NCBI GenBank assembly: GCA_016714465.1
Contig: JADKDT010000002.1
Location: 248,001 to 312,000 of the forward strand
Length of the DNA: 64,000 nucleotides
Reading direction: 5' to 3'
Source of the DNA: Candidatus Brachythrix odensensis
GTDB lineage: Bacteria > Chloroflexota > Anaerolineae > J036 > Brachytrichaceae
Below are positions 19,113 to 27,688 of the stretch, in pieces. The notes under the pieces were generated by a model. The model was not told the origin of the DNA. It saw nothing but the letters and a program-made list of their open reading frames with translations, and made no database searches. The position numbers were made by a program, and so were the translations under genes. Each line of letters begins with the position of its first letter. The first letter of the stretch is position 1.

Positions 19113-19940
19113 ATGACCGACAACGAGACAATCGACCACGACAGCGTTAACGACGACAAAGTCGAGCACGGAAACGTTGACGAAGATGGGCTGACCAACG
19201 ACGACCCACTGCGCATTGAGCGGCGCCTGGCCGATGGCGTCTACCGCATCTTGCGCGGAGAGGCCCTGGTTGGCGAGGAGAACTGGGCGATCCTGGCCCT
19301 CAAGGGCGGCGGATACCGGCTCATGACCGAGCTGCATCTGGACTTGCCCAAGACCCACCAGCAGCGGGCCGAATTGGACACTGACGCGAGTTGGAATCCG
19401 GTTGGGCTATGGGCGGAGATCGACTTCAACGGCAAGCGCCGTTCAGCCACGTATCTCATCGAGCAAGGCGGCGTGCTGATAGTGCGCATCACCGAGCAGA
19501 AACTCCCGGCCAACGAGGACGCGTCCCCGGGCCGGCGCGGACTGAATCGGCCCGGTCTGGCACCGAAGACCGTGTTGGCCCGTTCGTATGGCTTCGATGC
19601 CGACGCCAATTTCGATTTCGCGTCGGCGTTGTTCAACTTCGTCATCCTGCAGCGGCTCAAGCTCAGCCAGGGCCGAACCGGGACCTTTGAAAGCGTCGTC
19701 GTCACCCTGCCCACGCTCGAGCCCATCGCCATTCAGCAGTCATATGCGTATGTCCGCGACGAGCCGCTGGACCGCGAGACGGGCGAGGGCCTGGCCCGGC
19801 GTTACACCATCCGAGAGATGGACGGCGAAGAGGCCGTGACGACATTTTGGACCGACGAACGGGGCCTGGTCATCCGCCAGTCGGTCGTCGTCGACGGCGA
19901 GCCGCACGGATGTGAGATGGCGGAATACCGCTGGAACTAG
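19113..19940 (+). CDS. Hypothetical protein with acidic N-terminus
   Basis: A 275-aa protein starting 18 nt after rho, so likely cotranscribed. The first 30 residues are Asp/Glu/Asn-rich. The rest alternates beta strands (RILRGEALVGEENWAILAL, ATYLIEQGGVLIVRIT, VTTFWTDERGLVIRQSV), which suggests an all-beta domain somewhat like lipocalin- or glycolipid-binding-type folds. No signal peptide, Cys or catalytic motif. Function unknown. Confidence 0.75.
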   Translation: MTDNETIDHDSVNDDKVEHGNVDEDGLTNDDPLRIERRLADGVYRILRGEALVGEENWAILALKGGGYRLMTELHLDLPKTHQQRAELDTDASWNPVGLWAEIDFNGKRRSATYLIEQGGVLIVRITEQKLPANEDASPGRRGLNRPGLAPKTVLARSYGFDADANFDFASALFNFVILQRLKLSQGRTGTFESVVVTLPTLEPIAIQQSYAYVRDEPLDRETGEGLARRYTIREMDGEEAVTTFWTDERGLVIRQSVVVDGEPHGCEMAEYRWN

Positions 19941-19946
19941 CCAAAG

Positions 19947-19973
19947 AGAACGCCCCGGCGGGCCAGGCGTTCT
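19947..19973 (+). terminator. Rho-independent terminator after the rho operon
   Basis: AGAACGCC pairs with GGCGTTCT across an 11-nt loop and is followed by TTAATT. It ends the glpX-rho-hypothetical unit and lies before the convergent lipoprotein gene. Confidence 0.6.
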
Positions 19974-19992
19974 TTAATTCGCGAAGCCCGCC

Positions 19993-21603
19993 CTAGCGCG
20001 GACTCCACACCGCCATCACCCCGCCGGCCGAAATTACCCGCGGGTTGACGCTGCCCGTTGCCTCCATCTCCAGCACAAATCCGGTTGAGCCCTGGCTGCC
20101 CTCATTGAGCAGGATCGGCACAACCAGGCGCAAGCTGTCGGGCGACCAGATCGTCAAGCCGCGGCTGTAGCGGTCGAAACGGCGCAAGACCTGGTCAAAC
20201 TGCGGCGTCGGCTCGAACAGCAACAAGGCGCGCCCAGCGCCCGTGCGCGGGTCCAGGGAATACAGGGCATAGGGCGCAGTCGTGTTCTCGGTCACCGCGA
20301 CTACCCCGGCAAAGGACTCCGCCGATGCCGCGGTGGCCGGGCTGAACACCGCCAGCCGAGAGCCATCGGGCGACCAGAAGAACGCCACGGTCGGACGCCG
20401 CGATAGGACCCGATCCTCACCCGAGACCACGTCCAGCAGGTGCAGGGCGCCAAGCTGTAAGCCTTGCTCGCTCGACAACGCGCGGGTGGTATAGGCCACC
20501 TGCCCGCCCAGGGGCGACCAGGCGAAGGCCGCCAGCCCTTCAAGCGCCACCAGCGGCTTGACCGGCTGACCCATCGCGTCGGCCAGGCTGAGCCAGGGCT
20601 TGTTGTTGACCCGGGTTCCGAGCAGGGCAAACCTGCCATCCGGTGAATAGTGCGGCGCAAAGAAGGGATAGTCCTCCTTGCCGCCCGCGGGAGTGACTCC
20701 ACCCGAGCGGGCGCTGATCACCCCCAGCACTTCGTCGCCCGTAGTCCGGGTTTCCAAACCGTGGTTAAAAATTGCGCTCCCGTCGTGGTTCCAATCCCAA
20801 TACGCGTCCAATCCGCGATAGATCATCCGCCCGCTTGCGCCGTCGGCGCTCACCAGGGCCAGGGTCGAGGGGACCGTGCCGCTCGTGGCCTGGGTGAGTA
20901 CGGCCAGTTGCGCGCCGTCGGGCGACCAATCGTAGTACGGATGGGCTGCCCCCCGGGCCGCAGCCACTTCGCGCAAGGGTGTCTTGCCATCGATCGCCGC
21001 GATGTACAACGCGCTGGCGGCCACCCGCGACTCTGATTCGGCCGTCGATGGCAGGACATACACAGTGCCCGGTCGGGTGATCGTCACCCCCGCCGTGGGC
21101 AGGTTGGCGTCGGTCTGCCGGCCAGCCGCGTCAACGGCCATCACATCACCATCGGCCCCCGGCCGCAGAGTGACCGAGTCGATGCCTTGCGCGACATAGG
21201 CCAGAGCCGTCGAGGGCTGGAGCGTTACCTGGGAAATCGCCAGCCGGCTGGCATCCGGCGACCAGACGGGAAGCTGGTAGCGCACAACGTTCGGTCCCGA
21301 GCGTTGACGGGGCGCGGATTCGTCCTCGGCCTGGCCAGAAGCCCGGACGTTGGCGTCAACCGTCAGGCGCCGAATGTCCCCGCCGGTCTGGTCCATCACC
21401 AGCACGTTGCCGCTGGCGTCGATGACGGCGATCCGCCCGGAACGGCGTTCGAGCGTCGTCGCCAACGCGTTCTGCCCAAGACGCAGTTGCTGGGGGAGTT
21501 CAACCCGGGTCTGTGTCGATGACGGCTGGGGGGCGCAGGCGGCCAGCAGAACAGAAATGGCGAAGAGAGGAACGACCGGAAAGCGCGCGCGCATGGGTGT
21601 CAT
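19993..21603 (-). CDS. Lipoprotein with TolB/WD40-like beta-propeller repeats (downstream paralogue)
   Basis: A 536-aa secreted lipoprotein. The signal peptide ends in the lipobox LLAACAPQ. The body contains repeated propeller signatures of the type WSPDG..LA.... (PVWSPDASRLAIS, DWSPDGAQLAVL, FWSPDGSRLAVFS, IWSPDSLRLVVP), as in TolB and PD40 repeats. It ends GGVMAVWSPR. The start ATG 21603 is chosen; ATG 21594 is nearly as good. It follows a paralogue with the same architecture by 10 nt, so the two are a tandem duplication in one leftward operon. Possibly a periplasmic or cell-surface sensor or scaffold. Confidence 0.85.
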   Translation of the reverse strand: MTPMRARFPVVPLFAISVLLAACAPQPSSTQTRVELPQQLRLGQNALATTLERRSGRIAVIDASGNVLVMDQTGGDIRRLTVDANVRASGQAEDESAPRQRSGPNVVRYQLPVWSPDASRLAISQVTLQPSTALAYVAQGIDSVTLRPGADGDVMAVDAAGRQTDANLPTAGVTITRPGTVYVLPSTAESESRVAASALYIAAIDGKTPLREVAAARGAAHPYYDWSPDGAQLAVLTQATSGTVPSTLALVSADGASGRMIYRGLDAYWDWNHDGSAIFNHGLETRTTGDEVLGVISARSGGVTPAGGKEDYPFFAPHYSPDGRFALLGTRVNNKPWLSLADAMGQPVKPLVALEGLAAFAWSPLGGQVAYTTRALSSEQGLQLGALHLLDVVSGEDRVLSRRPTVAFFWSPDGSRLAVFSPATAASAESFAGVVAVTENTTAPYALYSLDPRTGAGRALLLFEPTPQFDQVLRRFDRYSRGLTIWSPDSLRLVVPILLNEGSQGSTGFVLEMEATGSVNPRVISAGGVMAVWSPR

Positions 21604-21613
21604 CGCCTGCCCA

Positions 21614-23212
21614 TTATCGGGGCGACCAGGTTGCGAGCCCGCCCTCGGCAAGCCGTTGCACCTGCGCGACCATCCTCACCCACCCGCGCGACATACATCC
21701 AGGCCGCGTCACTGGCCTCGTCGACACTGACAAAGGCCGGGCTGCGCCGTCGGGCGACCAGGGTGACGCCCCCCGCGAATACTGGTCAAAGAACTGGGCA
21801 GCACTGAGAAATTCGCTGCTGGGAATCGTGTCGGCCACCCGGATCAAGGCTCCCGTGCTGACATCGGCAATTTCGAGACGCACGGCAAATTGCAGGCCCG
21901 AAGCGGTTGCGGTCTGGGTCGGCGCGGCTGTCGGCGAGGGCCGCGCACCTCGCGGCGTGGCGGTGGGCGGCAGTGCAGGCCGCGCCGTCGAGGCAAGGGT
22001 CGCTGCGGGCGCCGGGGTCGGCGTTGCGCCGGCTGAGCGCACCGCCGCCGGGTCAATCACCTGCCCGTCCGGGACCACCGACCACATCGCCAGATAGCGG
22101 CCGTTCGGCGACCAGGCGTAACTGACGGCATTCCGCGCCAGCGAAGTTCGGCGGCCCGTGCCGATATCGATGACCTCGAGCAGGTTGGGCTCGCCGAGCA
22201 ACTGAGGCGTATCAATGAGGGCCACATGCCGGCCGTTGGGCGACCAGGCGAAGTACATCGCATCCGCCACAGTGCTCAACCCGCATTGCGGCGTGCCGTT
22301 CGCATCAGCCAGGGTCAACGCCTCGCTATCGCCAAACTGAGCCACATACAGCATGCGCTGCCCATCTGGAGAGAATTGGGGCGCCTGGAAATACCCCGGC
22401 AATGCCGAAAGACGCTCGGCGCGAGCGGCGCCGGGCCGGACGAGCGACAGGCGCGCATTGGCGGCCGTGTCGGCAGCGCCATCGGTGTGGGCGATCAGCG
22501 CGCCGGCATCGGCGCGCCAATGCCAGTAGACGCTGGCTCCGGTCGCGACGACCGTCGAAGCGCCTCCATCCGTGCCTGACAGCCGGAGCGATCCGGTTCG
22601 GCCATTGATGCTGAGAATGGCCAACGAGCGATTGTCGGGCGCCCAGTCCAGATATGGAATGTTGTCGGTGGATGTCGCATACAGGCCCGTGAGCGGCGGA
22701 AGCTCGCGCGCCTCGGCCACCTGGACCGTCTGGGTGTAGCCGGCCAGCGTCCGCTCGAGCCTGACAAAGGCCAGTGCGCGCCCATCGGCCGAGAAGGTGG
22801 GGAAGAGATAAGCCCGCCCCGTTTGACTCTCCTGCGAAACCCCCGCGTCGCGGGTGACGCGCTGCGCGCGCGCGGTGGCGGGGTCGACCAGTCCTACATT
22901 GCCGTCCGAGCCCACAAAGACGATTTGGCCATCACCCGTAGGCAGCGCGGAATTTGAGGCGAAGGGCCCAAGGCCGGCGGCACAGGCCACGATCGATGCC
23001 TCGTCAGCCGACCGGGGGGTCTCGGTCACGACCCGCGCAGCGCCGGAGGATGCGGGCGGCTCCGTGCGCGCCGGCTCAGGCGCAAGGGTGCGGGTGGGCA
23101 GCAGCAAAATCTCGGGGCCCGCGGTCGGGCGAGGCCCGCACGCGCTGGTTATCAGGGCCGCCGCAAATAGTCCCGCAACGATTTGATTACGCTTGTGCTT
23201 TTTGAGGCCCAT
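21614..23212 (-). CDS. Lipoprotein with TolB/WD40-like beta-propeller repeats (upstream paralogue, local frame slip)
   Basis: A 532-aa lipoprotein with lipobox LITSACGPR and propeller repeats (YLDWAPDNRSLAIL, QFSPDGQRMLYVA, FAWSPNGRHVALI, YAWSPNGRYLAMWS) followed by a Pro/Thr/Ala linker. Near the C-terminus the frame as given reads Arg-rich nonsense for about 25 residues (21690-21770), while the next frame there reads AFVSVDEASDAAWMYVARVGEDG. The original frame resumes as GGLATWSPR at the end, matching the paralogue. Two compensating one-base indels explain this. A TAAAAT hexamer lies 6 nt before the ATG. Confidence 0.83.
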   Translation of the reverse strand: MGLKKHKRNQIVAGLFAAALITSACGPRPTAGPEILLLPTRTLAPEPARTEPPASSGAARVVTETPRSADEASIVACAAGLGPFASNSALPTGDGQIVFVGSDGNVGLVDPATARAQRVTRDAGVSQESQTGRAYLFPTFSADGRALAFVRLERTLAGYTQTVQVAEARELPPLTGLYATSTDNIPYLDWAPDNRSLAILSINGRTGSLRLSGTDGGASTVVATGASVYWHWRADAGALIAHTDGAADTAANARLSLVRPGAARAERLSALPGYFQAPQFSPDGQRMLYVAQFGDSEALTLADANGTPQCGLSTVADAMYFAWSPNGRHVALIDTPQLLGEPNLLEVIDIGTGRRTSLARNAVSYAWSPNGRYLAMWSVVPDGQVIDPAAVRSAGATPTPAPAATLASTARPALPPTATPRGARPSPTAAPTQTATASGLQFAVRLEIADVSTGALIRVADTIPSSEFLSAAQFFDQYSRGASPWSPDGAARPLSVSTRPVTRPGCMSRGWVRMVAQVQRLAEGGLATWSPR

Positions 23213-23218
23213 TGCGCG

Positions 23219-23224
23219 ATTTTA
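23219..23224 (-). promoter_or_regulatory. -10-like hexamer (TAAAAT) for the propeller lipoprotein operon
   Basis: On the minus strand TAAAAT is followed by CGCGCA and then the ATG at 23212. No Shine-Dalgarno fits in between, so the transcript is probably leaderless. Confidence 0.45.
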
Positions 23225-23263
23225 GGGGGGAAACGGTGAGGACGCGCTGAGAGACGGGGAGAA

Positions 23264-23310
23264 GTTGAAAGCGATCTCCCCTGGCTGCGCCAGGGGAGAT
23301 CGCTTTCAAC
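23264..23310. repeat. Perfect 22-bp inverted repeat, TGC loop
   Basis: Arms starting GTTGAAAGCGATCTCCCC pair perfectly around CTGGC-TGC-GCCAG. It lies 3' of the protease locus and 5' of the lipoprotein gene, both leftward. Confidence 0.9.
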
Positions 23311-23329
23311 AACGTCATTGCTCGAAGCG

Positions 23330-24224
23330 CTAGCCTTCTTCGCCGGCCTCGTCATCTTCTTCGTCACCGGCCTCGTCCTCCGCATCACCGCCTTCCGCTT
23401 CGGTACCTTCATCCTCGGAATTGACGATCTCTTCGTCGTCCGTAGCGTCGTCACCGGTCACAAATTCCTCGTCGTCTTCAATGAAGTCAGTTGCGGGCTC
23501 GATGCTTTCGGCGAACGCGACATACGCTTCGGGCAGCTCGGCCAAGTATTCCAGAGGGGCTTCGTCGGCGCTAAAGGGATCTCCACCCGGTCGTAGGCAG
23601 TCGCCGGATACTCGTTAATCTTGAATGCGCCGGACTTCTTGACGACAGGCTTGTCGTCATCGATCCAGGTCTCTTCCGGTTCCGGCAGCCTATTGGCCGA
23701 GCGCAGCATCCAGCAATCGCCGTCGTTGAGCTTCTTGCTCATCAGATAGTTGTAGGGCATATAGCAGTAGCCCTTGACCCCCCAGTCAGCGCCCCATGAA
23801 TTACGCACGATAAAGACCTGGTCGACATCGGAGTAACCCACGCACAACATCGCATGCCGGCCGTGCTCGCCGCGGCCCACATCGCGCGGGTTTGGCATCG
23901 GCACTACGCCACCGACGGCTTGCTCGGCTTCTTGAGCACGGCCCGCTCCTGATACGGCCAGGTCCTTTCGATGCAGGCGCCAAACGTCCCGAGGCTTTCG
24001 ACGCCGTATTGAATGACGCTGCCGGAGTCCTCGTTTTGTTCGTCGATGCGCCAGCGCGCGTTGTAGTAGATGAACAGCCGGCTGACATCGACGTTTTTGC
24101 GCAAGTGCTTTTTGACCAGGTATTCGTAGGCGCCAGCGATCGCGTTGGCCGTGCAGGAACTGAGCTCGCCCTGGTTCTCCACAGGGGTCATAAACGGGCG
24201 CAGGTCAACCCATGATTTCCTCAT
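23330..24224 (-). pseudogene. Papain-like (C1 family) cysteine protease, broken in three frames
   Basis: Read leftward, the first part (24224-23904) has DLRPFMTPVENQGELSSCTANA with the catalytic Cys, then VSRLFIYYNAR and ERTWPYQE. A second frame continues with VVPMPNPRD, the catalytic His in GRHAMLCVGYSD, and the Asn motif VRNSWGADWGVKGYCYMPY. A third frame near 23560 gives the end, LEYLAELPEAYVAFAES followed by a strongly acidic Asp/Glu tail. Two frame breaks are clear. About 60 residues that related C1 proteases have between WPY and the His region are missing, so an internal deletion or assembly collapse is also likely. No signal peptide is visible. Confidence 0.8.
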
Positions 24225-24230
24225 TTTCCC

Positions 24231-25363
24231 TCATGGGAGGTTACGGTAGTCCGGTATTACGACCTCGCGCCCGCCCGCAAGGGCCGACTCATGCGCGCAT
24301 AGGCCGGCGATCGTCCAGTTGGCGGCCGTGACCGCGTCGATGCGGGGCTGGCGCCGCTCAACGATACTGCGCACGAATTCGTGGACCAGATGCGGGTGCG
24401 AACCATGGTGCCCCCCACCCTGTTCAAACGCGACACCGTGCTCGTCTGCGCCATACATGAACGAGCGGGTGTAGCGCCCAATCGAGGCAGGCAGCCAATC
24501 GGCGCGATCGGGCGGATCGGGACGCTCGGTCGTCCTCACGCGCTTCTGGCCGGGGACGAGCGGGCCCATGCGAAACAGGACGGGCGGATCCTTCTCCATC
24601 TGCCACTCGTAGCAGGCGTTCTCGCCATAGGCGACAAAGCTCTCCATGTAGGGCCGGGCGCAGCCGAAGAATGACACGGTAACCTCGGCGAACAACGCCG
24701 GCGCATCAAGCTCAAACATCGCGGCCTCAATCGGGAACGGGTTGCCGTATTGCGCGCGCAACTCCTCACGCATGACGCCGGAGCCGACGCAGCGAACCTT
24801 AACCGCCCGGCTTCCACTCAGGGCCAGCAGCGGGGCCAGCGCATGGGTCGAATACCACATGGGCGGGAAGCCGGCCCAGTAGGACGGCCAGCCCTCCAAA
24901 TCCTGAAACAGCGCCCCGCGCAGAACTGCCGGCGCCCAAACTCGCCCCGATCCCGCATGGCCTGGGCCAAGAAATACGGGCGGGTGTAGACGGCCGTTTC
25001 CATCAGCATGTAGTTCCGCCCGGACGCGCGGGATGCGGCCAGGACGGCCTCCAGGTCGGCCCGGTTTGTGGCCATCGGCAGGGCGCAGGCGCAATGCTTG
25101 CCGGCCTCGAGCAGCGCGATCGTTTGCCGGGCGTGGTCCGGAATGCCCGACAGCAGATGCACGGCGTCGATGTCGTCGGCGCGAAGAACATCTTCGAAAC
25201 GCGCAAAGCGGCGCCGTACGGCGAAGCGTCCGGCCGTCTTCGCCAAACGCTCGGTGTTCAGGTCGCAGATGTCGACCGACGCCACGTCGGGGTGGTCGAG
25301 ATAAATCGGCACGAATTCCGCCCCAAATCCGAGGCCGACGACACAGATGCGGAGTTTTCCCAT
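24231..25363 (-). CDS. Gfo/Idh/MocA-family oxidoreductase (frameshifted)
   Basis: NAD(P)-dependent sugar or cyclitol dehydrogenase family. The N-terminus MGKLRICVVGLGFGAEFVP is a Rossmann start, followed by VASVDICDLN. The usual EKP is replaced by ALP in CACALPMATN, so the lysine expected there is missing. The frame breaks near 24940, and the C-terminal domain continues as ALFQDLEGWPSYWAGFPPMW with HALAPLLAL and GGGHHGSHPHLVHEF. Total about 377 aa, normal for the family. The start ATG overlaps the stop of the deacetylase gene (ATGA). Confidence 0.82.
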
Positions 25364-26180
25364 CAGGCTCCCAGACTGCGCGCAACATCGCCCATGCGCG
25401 CAAACGAGACATCGCCTTCGGTCAGGTAGTGGATGATGATCTGCTCGAGCATCGCGATGCGGTGCCCGCGCCCGATCACCTGCGGGTGCATGGTGATCGT
25501 TGCGATCCCGCCCTCCACGTTGGCGTGCATCCAGTCGATCTCGCCCTGCCAGATCTCGCGAACCTTGCTGGGCGCCGAGTGTCCACTTCGATACGGATCG
25601 AAGTTGAACTGGAAATGGGCCCAATCGTCGAACTCGAAGCTCATGGGAGCTCCCACACCGGGGATGCGCGCCCGCGCACAAGCGGCGAGTCCTTCGTCAC
25701 CTGGTCCCCCACCCGCGGGTGATAGGGCTGAAAGTCATCGGCCATCAGGCTGGAGTCATACAGGAATCCATATTCCTCGATGAGCGATATCGTCACGTCC
25801 GAAAATCCGCCAGAGGGCGATCGATAGCCCAGCGGCTTAACCCCGATCCGGCCGAGGCTGGCCAGGGCGCGCTCCATGTCTTCGCGCTCCTCCGCCAGCG
25901 TCTGCTCGCTCGGGTCGACATGGGCATACGAGTGGTGGCCAATTTCATGCCCCGCCTCGAGGATCGCGGCGGTTGGCTCGGGAAACGATTCGATGGTATG
26001 CCCGGGCACGAAAAACGTCGCCGGGATGTTGTAGCGCTTCAGCAGTTCGAGGATACGCGGGACCCCGACCCGAGCGCCATATTCACCGCGATAGAGCATG
26101 GCCGGCGTGACGTTCTTGTAGCCAAACCAGACCGACATCGCGTCGAAGTCAAAGGACAGGCAGATCGTGCTGTTTGGCAT
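25363..26180 (-). CDS. Polysaccharide deacetylase family (PuuE/allantoinase-like), frameshifted
   Basis: NodB-type metal-dependent deacetylase. It starts LSFDFDAMSVWFGYKN (metal Asp region), with the metal His pair in GHEIGHHSYAHVDP and the YRSPSGGFSD motif. A frame break near 25645 separates SPVWELP from MSFEFDDWAHFQF; the family normally reads straight through this W-E-x-P...DDW region, so one missing base explains it. The end has GGIATITMHPQVIGRGHR with the last conserved His. About 271 aa when joined. A TGGAG ribosome site precedes the ATG. Confidence 0.85.
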
Positions 26181-26193
26181 GTTGAACTCCAGA

Positions 26194-27039
26194 CTAGTGG
26201 GCGTATTCGGTAATCAACCCAGGCCTCACACCCAGTCCCATGGACGCGTCGATCACCGCCCCGTGGAGGGGCGTCGAGTATTCCGAGGCGAGGAAGACGA
26301 TGAGATTGGCGATCTCCTCGGGCGCGATCAAACGGCCCTTGGGCAACCCGGTCGTGAAGGCTTCGCGCTCTTCGGGTGTCATCGCGTTCAACGTGCTAGC
26401 CTGGAACATCGCCGTGTTGGTGGCTCCGGGACAGATGGCAAAGACATCGACCCGCGAATCGGTCAGTTCCGCCGCCAACTGGCGGGTGAGCAAAGCGACG
26501 GCGGCTTTGCTCATCCCGTCAGACAGGCGAAACCCGGGGAAGGCCTGGATGCCGCCGCCGACCGAACTCAGATTAATGATCTTGAGCGGGTCGGTTTTGA
26601 TGCAGCCCGCCATCAGGGCCAGGAATGTCTGACACACCTTGAGGGTCCCATCAGCATTGATCATGAACATCGCAGAATCCTGCTCGGATGCGCTGCCGGC
26701 GTATTTGGCGACCGTGGCCGAGCCAACCGCGGCGTTGTTGACGACAATGTCGATGCGCCCCCAACGCCCCACGACTTGCTTCATGCAGCGCTCGATGGAC
26801 TCGAGCGAGCGTAGGTCGAGGGCGTGGGCGGACAGGAGATCGGGATTCTCGGCCACCCGCCCGGCCACGTCGTCGGCCGACTCGTGGCCCTCGGCGAACG
26901 AGAACGCCACCCGGGCGCCATGGGTCGCCAGAGCGGCGACACACGCGCGCCCGATCCCGCCGAAGCCGCCGGTGACAAAAGCGACTTTTCCGACGAGGCT
27001 GGGGCGGCAGTCGAGGATGGGTGGGAGGGGGACTGTCAT
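26194..27039 (-). CDS. Short-chain dehydrogenase/reductase lacking the catalytic Tyr
   Basis: A 281-aa Rossmann protein of the classical SDR family with the cofactor motif TGGFGGIG and NNAAVG. The Ser is present (NLSSVGGG), but the active-site YxxxK reads DGMSK, with Asp in place of Tyr. The codon GAC differs from TAC by one base. It is either a sequencing substitution or a noncatalytic or altered SDR. It lies 13 nt upstream of the deacetylase gene in the same leftward operon, with the Gfo/Idh gene last. Confidence 0.85.
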   Translation of the reverse strand: MTVPLPPILDCRPSLVGKVAFVTGGFGGIGRACVAALATHGARVAFSFAEGHESADDVAGRVAENPDLLSAHALDLRSLESIERCMKQVVGRWGRIDIVVNNAAVGSATVAKYAGSASEQDSAMFMINADGTLKVCQTFLALMAGCIKTDPLKIINLSSVGGGIQAFPGFRLSDGMSKAAVALLTRQLAAELTDSRVDVFAICPGATNTAMFQASTLNAMTPEEREAFTTGLPKGRLIAPEEIANLIVFLASEYSTPLHGAVIDASMGLGVRPGLITEYAH

Positions 27040-27078
27040 GCTGGCGAAGAATTGTATGCGGCGGGGATGGCGAGGATG

Positions 27079-27501
27079 TCACCTCTGAATGCTTTCTATT
27101 CGTCTCAGGTTTCCAAGCGCATTCAGTCCTGTCACGGTTGCGCGCACCGAAGAACCGGTCGACAGGGTATCGCACAGCGGCTGAGATGTATTGAATCGCT
27201 CGCCTTCGCGGCTGGTGATGTAGCACACCGTCGTGAGAAGGTTCACCCGGTCGACACAGGCACCCCTGAACGTCTGCCGACAGATGCTTTCTGGCTCGGT
27301 CCGCATATCGATACGATCCACTGTGAGCGCCACTTCCTCGAATCCAATGGCCGGAAGGAACGGCCCAATAATGGCGCGAGCAAGCAGCACGGCCATGACA
27401 CACGCGAGTGTCACGATCAATGCGGTCGTTTTTGGACCACTGAATCTGCGTGATCTTCCTGGCATTGCCGACTGGGAACTCGCCTGCTGATCCACGCCCA
27501 T
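27079..27501 (-). CDS. Hypothetical protein with one membrane segment
   Basis: A 140-aa protein. A basic N-terminus (MPGRSRRFSGPK) precedes one hydrophobic helix (TALIVTLACVMAVLLARAIIG). An extracytoplasmic-looking domain follows with four cysteines, in ICRQTFRGACVDR, TTVCYITS and QPLCDTL, that could form disulfides. The ATG at 27501 was chosen over a longer frame that reads through repeats. No family recognised. Confidence 0.5.
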   Translation of the reverse strand: MGVDQQASSQSAMPGRSRRFSGPKTTALIVTLACVMAVLLARAIIGPFLPAIGFEEVALTVDRIDMRTEPESICRQTFRGACVDRVNLLTTVCYITSREGERFNTSQPLCDTLSTGSSVRATVTGLNALGNLRRIESIQR

Positions 27502-27534
27502 TCGCCCGCCTAACACCGTGCCAACGTTACGCTT

Positions 27535-27590
27535 CCGGCGGTGTCGCTTCGCTCCACCGCCGGCTACCTTCACGCGCCCCTCCGGGGCGC
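27535..27590. repeat. Two adjacent short hairpins
   Basis: CCGGCGGTG pairs with CACCGCCGG (27535-27563), and GCGCCCC-TCC-GGGGCGC follows at 27574-27590. They lie between two leftward genes, downstream of the glycosidase-like gene. Similar in style to the REP cluster at 15.6 kb. Confidence 0.5.
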
Positions 27591-27662
27591 TGGGCTCACC
27601 TGAACACTCGGTGCCTACCTGACCACACCTTACCCACCTGACCAAACCTGACGAACCTTATC

Positions 27663-27685
27663 AACGTTACCAACGTTACCAACGT
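27663..27685. repeat. Short tandem repeat AACGTTACC
   Basis: AACGTTACC occurs twice in tandem and is followed by the partial copy AACGT. One more copy is at 27522-27530. The surrounding 27600-27660 is built from similar CCTGACCA/CCTTACC words. Low-complexity intergenic DNA. Confidence 0.6.
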
Positions 27686-27688
27686 CCC

